Shown: piece by piece, positions 1-5,939 of the stretch
How the letters are laid out: the number at the start of each line of letters is the position of its first letter
How positions within the stretch are numbered: position 1 is the first letter of the stretch
Assembly (NCBI RefSeq): GCF_022750545.1
Contig: NZ_PUIC01000007.1
Location: forward strand, 59,093-123,092
DNA: 64,000 nt
Source of the DNA: Caulobacter sp. CCUG 60055
Lineage (GTDB): Bacteria; Pseudomonadota; Alphaproteobacteria; Caulobacterales; Caulobacteraceae
Direction: 5' to 3'
Position numbers and translations under genes: made by a program
The notes under the pieces: generated by a model
Seen by the model: the letters and a program-made list of their open reading frames with translations, nothing else
What the model was told of the DNA's origin: nothing
Database searches by the model: none

Positions 1-954
1 CTTTTCGGCGTCGGGCACGTTGTGGCCCTTGGCCAGCGCCGCCTCGTAGGGGCCCTCCGCCCAGGCGCGCACCTGCTGGAGGAAGGTCGGCAGGTCGGCC
101 GGCCGGTCGGCCAGGCGGTTATGGTACCAGGCGGTGGCCGCGAAGCTGGGCAGGTAGGTGACATAGATGCGGTCGAAGCCCGGCTGGCGCACGCCGTAGT
201 TCATGATCGAGGACAACAGCACGACGCCGCTGAGGTCGAGGCCGTCGTTCTGCAGGCGGTTGGCCAGCGCGCCCGAGCGGGTGGTGCCGTAGGACTCTCC
301 CAGCAGGAACTTGGGCGAGTTCCAGCGGCGGTTGATCTCGACCCAGCGTTCGATGGCCTTGGCGAAGGCGTCGACGTCCTGGTCGACGCCGTAGAAATCC
401 TTGCCCTTGGCGTCGCCGAGGGGACGCGAATAGCCGGCGCCGACCGCGTCGATGAACACCAGGTCGGAGCGGTCGAGCAGGGTGTGCTCGTTCGGCTCCA
501 CCACATAGGGCGCCGGGGCGGTGTTGGCGGGCGATCCGGTGCGCACCCGCACGGGGCCGACCGAGCCCATGTGCAGCCACAGGCTCGCCGAGCCGGGACC
601 GCCGTTATAGAGGAACGTCACCGGCCGCTTGCCGCCCTTGGGGGCGTCGGCGACATAGGCGACATAGAACACGCTGGCCGAGGGCTTGCCGTCGGCGGCG
701 CGGATGGTCAGCGTGCCGGCGGTGGCCTGATAGCGGATGGTCTTGCCGCCGGCGGTGATCGAATGGGCGGTGGTCTTGGCGGTCTCGGCCACCGGGGCCT
801 GGGCGGTGGCGGCCTCGATCTTCTCGGCGAGGCTTTCCTTCCTGCCCTTGGCCGCCGCCTCGGCCTTGGCCTCTCCGGGCGGCTCTGCGGCGAAGGCGCC
901 GAAGGGCGCGGCGAGCAGGGTCGCCGCGACGGCGGCGTACATGATCTTACGCAA
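1..954 (-). CDS. Secreted S10-family serine carboxypeptidase (3' end beyond window)
   Basis: This reading frame runs off the left edge, so only the N-terminal ~318 residues are visible. It starts with a hydrophobic signal peptide (MYAAVAATLLAAPFGAFA) and an Ala/Lys-rich linker. Then comes a peptidase S10 alpha/beta-hydrolase core: the oxyanion-region motif FLYNGGPGSASLW, a DAVGAGYSRP stretch, and the nucleophile elbow LLGESYGTTR with the catalytic Ser near residue 217-221. The catalytic Asp and His should lie outside the window. A TTG at 954 preceded by GGAGAG fits a ribosome site better than the in-frame ATG at 942, so I chose the TTG; four residues are at stake. Family knowledge: S10 enzymes remove C-terminal residues from peptides; a periplasmic or secreted peptide-scavenging role is inferred. 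Confidence 0.85.
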   Translation of the reverse strand, partial: MRKIMYAAVAATLLAAPFGAFAAEPPGEAKAEAAAKGRKESLAEKIEAATAQAPVAETAKTTAHSITAGGKTIRYQATAGTLTIRAADGKPSASVFYVAYVADAPKGGKRPVTFLYNGGPGSASLWLHMGSVGPVRVRTGSPANTAPAPYVVEPNEHTLLDRSDLVFIDAVGAGYSRPLGDAKGKDFYGVDQDVDAFAKAIERWVEINRRWNSPKFLLGESYGTTRSGALANRLQNDGLDLSGVVLLSSIMNYGVRQPGFDRIYVTYLPSFAATAWYHNRLADRPADLPTFLQQVRAWAEGPYEAALAKGHNVPDAEK

Positions 955-1049
955 TCTTCTCTCCCCGAAACTGGAGCCGTCCGTTATGAGGACGGCGTCG
1001 TGTCATCCGTGTTAGTGTTTATGGAAGCTGGGGCCAAGTGCTCAGAACC

Positions 1050-1078
1050 TCAACAAACATCCGTTTGTTTTGTAGAAT
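1050..1078 (+). promoter_or_regulatory. Candidate sigma70-type promoter for luxR
   Basis: TCAACA (1050-1055), 17 bases, then TAGAAT (1073-1078). The -10 match is 5/6 and the -35 match 4/6. It lies in an AT-rich patch of otherwise GC-rich DNA and points toward the LuxR gene at 1157. The spacer is almost filled by the palindrome at 1052-1069, the usual position for a repressor site. Assigned by eye only. Confidence 0.35.
1052..1069. promoter_or_regulatory. Operator-like palindrome AACAAAC-ATCC-GTTTGTT
   Basis: A perfect 7-4-7 inverted repeat between the divergent S10 peptidase and luxR genes. Its 14-bp core CAAACATCCGTTTG occurs again, identically, at 52583-52596 between the patatin and SDR genes. 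The form CAAAC-N4-GTTTG fits the PsrA-type TetR-family operator consensus (G/C)AAAC-N2-4-GTTT(G/C) known from Pseudomonas, from memory. Which regulator binds here is unknown; no TetR gene lies in the window. Confidence 0.5.
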
Positions 1079-1156
1079 ATTTTTCAATACTCGCGTTTCC
1101 CGCGCTTGCAGCCGGGGCAGGTGTGGTGTTCCCCTGATATCGGAGGGGGAGGTTGC

Positions 1157-1909
1157 TTGACGCACCCGCTGACCAATTCGGACGTGGCCCGCCGCGCCTT
1201 TGACGCGATCGCGCAGGCGCAGCGCGCGGACTCGTTCGTCGAGCTGAACCATGTGCTCGGCAAGCGGATCTCCGAGCTGGGCTTCGACACCTATGTCGGC
1301 GTCAACGTCCTCGATCCCGGCGGCCGCGCCAACCATCAGGTCATCTTCGGCGCGACCCACGACGCCTGGGAGGCGCACTACGCCGCCAACAACTATTCCG
1401 CCCACGACGCGGTGCTGCGCGAGATCATCAGCGGCCTCGATCCGCTGTTCTGGAGCGACGTCACCTCCAAGCGGCCCTTGGACATCGACGAACTCAGAAT
1501 CTACAACGAAGCCGCCGAGCACGGGCTGCACGAGGGGTTCATGACCCCGATCCACGGACTGGACGGTTCGTTGTCGGCGGTGCTGCTGATCGGCGAGCAC
1601 GCCGATTCCCACGATCCGGACATCCGCGCCGCCGCCCATCTGATGTCGCTGTACTACGGCTCGATCGGCACGCGCCTGCGCCGCCGCGACGAGCTGCGCA
1701 CCCTGACGCCGGTCAAGCTCACCCCGCGCCAGCTCGAATGCCTGAAGTGGGTCCGCCACGGCAAGAGTTCGACCGACATCGGCGATTTGATGGGCCTGTC
1801 GTCCCGAACCGTCGAGCACTACCTCGCCGACGCGTGCAACCGGCTGGGCGTGCGCACGCGGGCCCAAGCCGTGGTCGAGGCCTCGCTTCGGGGGATCATC
1901 ACCCTGTAA
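1157..1909 (+). CDS. LuxR-family quorum-sensing transcription factor
   Basis: A 250-residue LuxR/TraR-type regulator. Residues ~15-165 form the autoinducer-binding domain. W71, Y75, D84 and W99 reproduce the spacing of TraR W57, Y61, D70 and W85, the acyl-homoserine-lactone contacts, but the Pro that follows the Asp in TraR is Ala here. Residues ~185-250 are a LuxR/GerE helix-turn-helix (LTPRQLECLKWV...SSRTVEHYLADACNRLGV). I chose the TTG at 1157 because a strong GGAGGGGGAGG site sits five bases upstream; an in-frame ATG at 1106 lacks one. The AHL synthase gene follows 78 bp downstream on the same strand, so this is most likely its cognate receptor, activating the luxI-phyH operon (inference). 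The gene is preceded by the palindrome at 1052-1069. Confidence 0.9.
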   Translation: MTHPLTNSDVARRAFDAIAQAQRADSFVELNHVLGKRISELGFDTYVGVNVLDPGGRANHQVIFGATHDAWEAHYAANNYSAHDAVLREIISGLDPLFWSDVTSKRPLDIDELRIYNEAAEHGLHEGFMTPIHGLDGSLSAVLLIGEHADSHDPDIRAAAHLMSLYYGSIGTRLRRRDELRTLTPVKLTPRQLECLKWVRHGKSSTDIGDLMGLSSRTVEHYLADACNRLGVRTRAQAVVEASLRGIITL

Positions 1910-1987
1910 ATAGGGTAAGGTTACCGTAGGGCGGTCGGACCCCGGCCCCGCTATCCGTTGGACGCTTTAGTCCGGTGGAGGCGGATA

Positions 1988-2728
1988 ATGAAGGTCCACA
2001 TCATTACAAGCGCCAATCGCGCTGTCTACGGCCGCGAGCTCGAGCAGATGCATCGGCTGCGGCACGAAATCTTCGTCGAGGAGCTGGGCTGGACCGACCT
2101 ATGGTCGGCCGAAGGCGTCGAGCGCGACGACTTCGACGACGAGCACGCCGTCTATCTGGCGGCGATCGACGACGGCCGGGTGCAGGGCAGCCTGCGGCTG
2201 CTGCCGACCTGGAAGCGCTGCATGATCACCGAGCGCTTCCCGCAGTGGGCCGACATGGCCCCGGTCGAGGCGGGCGGCGGCGTCTGGGAATGGACGCGCT
2301 GGTGTCCCGGCACAACCCGCCGCCCCCGCGCGCTGATCAAGGCGCGGGCCGCGCTGATCGTCGGGGCGCTGGAGTTCGCCCGCTCGCGCGGGGTCGAGAC
2401 CTATCTGACCTTCTGCGAGACCAAGTTCCTGCCCCAGCTCGTCGAGCTGGGCTGGGCGCCCGAGCCGCTGGGCCTGCCGCGGTCGTTCGACCAGGGATCG
2501 GCGGTGGCGGTGCGCTGGACGGTGCGGCGCGACCACCTGTCGGCCGCGCGGCGTCTGTTCCGCATGCAGGACACCACCGCCTTCGAGGCGCCGGCCTGCT
2601 TTGACGAGGGCCGTTCGTGGGACCCGATCGCGCTGGAGCAGCGCATCTTCGGCGACGCCCCCGTCGGCGGGCTCTCGGAGGTCGGCCCGACGCCTCTGGA
2701 AGCCATGATCGTGCAGGGGAGGGCGTGA
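1988..2728 (+). CDS. LuxI-family acyl-homoserine-lactone synthase
   Basis: A 246-residue autoinducer synthase that would join S-adenosylmethionine to an acyl group carried on ACP or CoA. The LuxI invariant residues are all present at the usual spacing: R25, F29, W35 (RHEIFVEELGW), the acidic pair in DDFDDEHAVY, R70 in GSLRLLP, and E101/R104 in WEWTRW. The start is the ATG at 1988, behind a GGTGGAGGCGG site; a TTG 30 bases earlier has none. At ~246 residues it is slightly longer than the usual 190-220, the extra being C-terminal. Its stop overlaps the start of the dioxygenase gene (TGATG), so the two are translationally coupled. The acyl chain cannot be read from sequence. Confidence 0.93.
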   Translation: MKVHIITSANRAVYGRELEQMHRLRHEIFVEELGWTDLWSAEGVERDDFDDEHAVYLAAIDDGRVQGSLRLLPTWKRCMITERFPQWADMAPVEAGGGVWEWTRWCPGTTRRPRALIKARAALIVGALEFARSRGVETYLTFCETKFLPQLVELGWAPEPLGLPRSFDQGSAVAVRWTVRRDHLSAARRLFRMQDTTAFEAPACFDEGRSWDPIALEQRIFGDAPVGGLSEVGPTPLEAMIVQGRA

Positions 2729-3669
2729 TGGGCGTCGACAACGGATCGACGGCGCTGGGCAGCTTCCTGCCCCGGCTGCCGGTCGGGGCGGGGGCGGCCG
2801 AGGCGACGGCCCTGCTTCAGGAACACGGCGTGCTGGTGATCGAAAACGCCCTGGCCGTCCGCGACCGCCACGCGGTCGACGAGGGGCTGGAGCCCTGGTT
2901 CGAGGCGGCGCGGCACGGCGCGGGCCCGTTCTTCGGCCGCCAGACCCGGCGGTTCGGCGGCCTGTTCGCCAAGGCGCCGGCCTGCGCGGGCCTGGCCTTG
3001 CACCCCCTGGTGCTGGAGGTGATGGAGACGGTGTTGAAGGGGCCAGCCGAGGCGCCGGTCTGCGACTCCATCGAACTGAACCTGACCCAGGCCATCGGCA
3101 TCGAGCCGGGCGAGGGGGCCCAGTTCCTGCACCGCGACGAAGAACTTTGGCCGTTCGCCCGCAGTTTCGAGGTGATGGCCAATGCGATGTGGATGCTGGA
3201 CGACTTCACCGAGGAGAACGGCGCCACCCGCCTGATCCCCGGCAGCCACCGCTGGCCGCGCGATCGCGAGCCCCTGCCGGGCGAGGCGCTGACCGCCGAG
3301 GCCCCCAAGGGCTCGGTGGTGCTGTGGCTCGGCGGCGTGTTGCACGCCGGCGGGGCCAACCGCTCGGCGGCGATCCGCCGGGGGGTGGTGATGAGCTACA
3401 AGCTGGCCTGGCTGACGGGCGGGGAGCGGCTGCTGCTCTCGACGCCGCCGGAGGTGGCCCGCCACCTGCCGGAACGGCTCCAGCGCCTGCTGGGCTACCA
3501 GCTCCATCGACCCAACCTCGGCTGGGTGGAGGGGCAGGACCCCATCCGCTGGCTGCGGGGCGAGATCGGCCAGCTGGCTGAAGTGCACGACAACCTTTCC
3601 GACCAACACGTGGCCCTGTTGGACGCCGTAGAGCGCGACCCGGCCGCCTTCGCAGGATACCTGTCATGA
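2728..3669 (+). CDS. PhyH-family Fe(II)/2-oxoglutarate dioxygenase, coupled to luxI
   Basis: 313 residues with the phytanoyl-CoA dioxygenase fold. The iron-binding facial triad is visible: H135 and D137 in FLHRDEELW, and the distal H206 in GVLHAGGANRS with a nearby Arg for 2-oxoglutarate. The segment RLIPGSHRWPRDREP is typical of PhyH proteins. It begins on the ATG inside TGATG at the end of luxI and ends overlapping the next small gene in the same way, so three genes are coupled. Family knowledge: these enzymes hydroxylate acyl chains and other small molecules. Inference from context: it may hydroxylate the AHL acyl chain, its acyl precursor, or a quorum-regulated product. The substrate is not established. 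Confidence 0.85.
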   Translation: MGVDNGSTALGSFLPRLPVGAGAAEATALLQEHGVLVIENALAVRDRHAVDEGLEPWFEAARHGAGPFFGRQTRRFGGLFAKAPACAGLALHPLVLEVMETVLKGPAEAPVCDSIELNLTQAIGIEPGEGAQFLHRDEELWPFARSFEVMANAMWMLDDFTEENGATRLIPGSHRWPRDREPLPGEALTAEAPKGSVVLWLGGVLHAGGANRSAAIRRGVVMSYKLAWLTGGERLLLSTPPEVARHLPERLQRLLGYQLHRPNLGWVEGQDPIRWLRGEIGQLAEVHDNLSDQHVALLDAVERDPAAFAGYLS

Positions 3670-3968
3670 CCACATCGATGCTGCGCATGTTGTTCGACGC
3701 CGCCGGCCTGGACGAGGACGTGCGGCACGAGGGGGAGGGCTATTCCTCCCCGCCGCGTCGGCCGGTGGGCTATGACGGACCGCCCCTGTCGTCGGACGAG
3801 AGGACGGTGGTGGGCCGCTTCGAGGCGCTAGGCGCGCGCGACCGCCGCCTGGTGCTGGAGATCGTCCGGCGGGTTATGGAGATCGAAGACGAAGGCGGGG
3901 AAGACGTCGCGGAGGCGATGATCGAGCGCGTGATGCTGATCATGCGCGGAACGGAACGCCTGTCCTAG
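3666..3968 (+). CDS. Small protein of unknown function ending the luxI operon
   Basis: 100 residues; start ATG overlaps the stop of the dioxygenase gene (ATGA), making it the last gene of the luxI cluster. The N-terminal half is polar (HEGEGYSSPPRRPVGYDGPP). The C-terminal half looks helical and charged (RFEALGARDRRLVLEIVRRVMEIEDEGGED). I recognise no domain and no signal peptide or membrane segment. Its last 141 bases overlap, on the opposite strand, the end of the HTH gene at 3828-4184. The helical tail could be a protein-interaction segment, but no function is claimed. Confidence 0.7.
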   Translation: MTTSMLRMLFDAAGLDEDVRHEGEGYSSPPRRPVGYDGPPLSSDERTVVGRFEALGARDRRLVLEIVRRVMEIEDEGGEDVAEAMIERVMLIMRGTERLS

Positions 3969-4184
3969 ATCGCTGTCCTGCGCCGCCCGCTGCTCCAGCA
4001 GCCGACGGTAGCGCGACAGCATCCGCTCCAGGGTGGAACGCTTGACCGGACGGCCTTCGCGCAGCTTGCGCCAGGTGGTCTCGCTGATGGCGTAGACCTT
4101 GAACAGTTGCTCGCGCGTGATCGCCGGCAGCTCCCGCTTGAGCAGTTCGAAATCGGCGGGAGTGATGGAAACGACCTCGGCCAT
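3828..4184 (-). CDS. Small helix-turn-helix protein
   Basis: 118 residues. Residues ~10-65 contain a plausible helix-turn-helix: ITREQLFKVYAISETTWRKL then EGRPVKRSTLERMLSRYRRL, resembling phage-type or XRE-like DNA-binding folds. The start ATG at 4184 has GGAG about 11 bases upstream. The tail (HDQHHALDHRLRDVFPAF...) lies entirely over the opposite-strand gene 3666-3968 and may be the less constrained partner of the overlap. It stands 95 bp downstream of the M20 hydrolase gene on the same strand. A transcription-regulator role is inferred from the HTH only; the target is unknown. Confidence 0.65.
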   Translation of the reverse strand: MAEVVSITPADFELLKRELPAITREQLFKVYAISETTWRKLREGRPVKRSTLERMLSRYRRLLEQRAAQDSDLGQAFRSAHDQHHALDHRLRDVFPAFVFDLHNPPDDLQHQAAVARA

Positions 4185-4279
4185 GCGGTTTGGGTCTCCG
4201 GGGAGGAAAAGGGGAGGCCGACGCGGGCAGGAAACCGCGTCGGCCGGCGGGACGGGCCTTCGGATGAAGGTCCGTCCCG

Positions 4280-5773
4280 CTATTCGCCCGCCTGGCCGCC
4301 GTGCGGCTTGCGGTAGTCGAGCGGCGGCTTGCGGTCGCCGAGCATGGCTTTGTAGCTGAAGTTCGGACCCCGTTTCTTGTCCAGCTCGGCCTTGGCCTGC
4401 TTGATGAGGTCGGGGTTCGAGAACAGGTCGGCGCCGGTCAGCGACAGGGTCTTGGCGGCGTTGACCGCGCCCTTGACGCCGATGGTCGAGCCGGCCGCCG
4501 CGACGTTCTGCCAGCTGTGGCCGGCCGAGCCGGGCACGAAGGTCGCCGTGCTGAGGCCGACGGTCGGCACCACCCAGCTGATGTCGGCCACGTCGGTCGA
4601 GCCGCCGCCGTCGCCGTCGACGCCGTAGGGCTGCACCTGCTTGACGCTGTCCAGGGGCGGCGCGCCGGGCGTGAGGCTGGTCGCCAGCTTCTGGGCGAAG
4701 GCGGTCTCCTCGGCTGTCCAGGTGATGCCGCCGACCCGGCGCAGGTTGGAATCCATCACCCGGCCGAGGGTGTCGTTGGGCAGCATGTTGTAGACGCCGC
4801 CGGTGATCTCGACCTCGACGGAAGTGCCGGTGGCCATCGCCGCGCCGTCGGCGGCCTTGCTCACCCGTTGCCAGACGTCGCGGACGATCTGCGGATCGGT
4901 GTGGCGGACATAGTAATAGACCTCGGCGAAGTCGGGCACCACGTTCGGCGCGCTGCCGCCGCTGGTGATGACGTAGTGGATGCGGGTCTTGTCCGGCACG
5001 TGCTCGCGCAGGAAGTTGGTGGCGACGTCCATGATCTCGACGCCGTCGAGGGCCGAGCGGCCCTTCCAGGGCGCGCCGGCGGCGTGGGCCGAGGCGCCGT
5101 GGAAGCGGAACTTGCCGCTGATGTTCGACATCGACACGCCTTGCGAGGCGCTGTTGGCGTTGCCGGGGTGCCAGTGCAGGGCGACGTCGACGTCGTTGAA
5201 CAGCCCTTCGCGGACCAGATAGACCTTGCCCGAGCCGCCTTCCTCGGCCGGCGCGCCGTAGACGCGCAGCTCGCCCTTGACGTTGTGCTTGACCATCCAC
5301 TGCTTCAGCGAGACGGCCGCGCCCACCGAGGCGGCGCCGAACAGGTTGTGGCCGCAGCCGTGGCCGGCGGCCTGGCCGGCGATGGGGCTGCGGGTCGGCT
5401 CGGCCTTCTGGGCCAGGCCGGGCAGGGCGTCGAACTCGGCCAGGACGGCGACCACGGGGCCGGCGCCGTTCTTGTAGCTGGCGACGAAGGCGGTCGGCAT
5501 GCCGGCGACGCCGGCCTTGACGTCGAAGCCGGCGGCGCGGAGCTGCTCCTGCAGCACGGCCGTGCTCTTGGTCTCCTGGTAGCCGACCTCGGCGAAGCCC
5601 CAGATCTTCATGGCGGCGTCGGAGATTTGCGCGGCGTCGGCGTCGACGTTCTTGAGGATTTCAGCCCGGTCGGCGTCGGTCAGGCCCTTGGCTTGCGCGC
5701 CCGAGGCGGCGATCAGGGCCGCGGCCAGCGCGCCGCCGGCCAACAGGCTGCGGCTGAAAGTAGAAATCCTCAT
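4280..5773 (-). CDS. Exported M20-family amidohydrolase / aminoacylase
   Basis: 497 residues with a Sec signal peptide (FSRSLLAGGALAAALIAASGAQA) followed by an M20D metallohydrolase. Metal- and catalysis-related motifs are visible: AEFDALPG, GHGCGHN (C140, H142) and GAPAEEGGSGK (E177/E178), then a lid domain around 230-340. It resembles AbgB-type amidohydrolases that release the acyl or p-aminobenzoyl group from N-acyl amino acids. The start at the ATG 5773 fits the signal peptide and a GGGGGCGAG site; a longer frame from 5839 adds an implausible N-terminus. Likely periplasmic. It lies downstream of the M14 peptidase gene but is separated from it by a terminator, so it probably has its own promoter. 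Confidence 0.88.
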   Translation of the reverse strand: MRISTFSRSLLAGGALAAALIAASGAQAKGLTDADRAEILKNVDADAAQISDAAMKIWGFAEVGYQETKSTAVLQEQLRAAGFDVKAGVAGMPTAFVASYKNGAGPVVAVLAEFDALPGLAQKAEPTRSPIAGQAAGHGCGHNLFGAASVGAAVSLKQWMVKHNVKGELRVYGAPAEEGGSGKVYLVREGLFNDVDVALHWHPGNANSASQGVSMSNISGKFRFHGASAHAAGAPWKGRSALDGVEIMDVATNFLREHVPDKTRIHYVITSGGSAPNVVPDFAEVYYYVRHTDPQIVRDVWQRVSKAADGAAMATGTSVEVEITGGVYNMLPNDTLGRVMDSNLRRVGGITWTAEETAFAQKLATSLTPGAPPLDSVKQVQPYGVDGDGGGSTDVADISWVVPTVGLSTATFVPGSAGHSWQNVAAAGSTIGVKGAVNAAKTLSLTGADLFSNPDLIKQAKAELDKKRGPNFSYKAMLGDRKPPLDYRKPHGGQAGE

Positions 5774-5871
5774 TACGGTCTCGCCCCCTTGATTATGTCT
5801 TGGCTGACCGCCGCTCGACGGCCGAAACATAAGACGCAAGCAGGGCGCGAAGCCTCACTCGTCAGAAACGA

Positions 5872-5912
5872 AAAACGGGCCGCCCCCATGCGTTTTGGGG
5901 ACGGCCCGTTCC
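5872..5912 (-). terminator. Rho-independent terminator after the M14 peptidase gene
   Basis: On the minus strand a GC-rich stem AACGGGCCG / CGGCCCGTT, extended by a C/G block, closes a short loop and is followed by TTTTTCGTTTC. It lies 28 bp past the stop of the M14 gene and before the M20 gene. Confidence 0.8.
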
Positions 5913-5939
5913 GTTACGGCAGGTCGGGGTGGCCGATCG

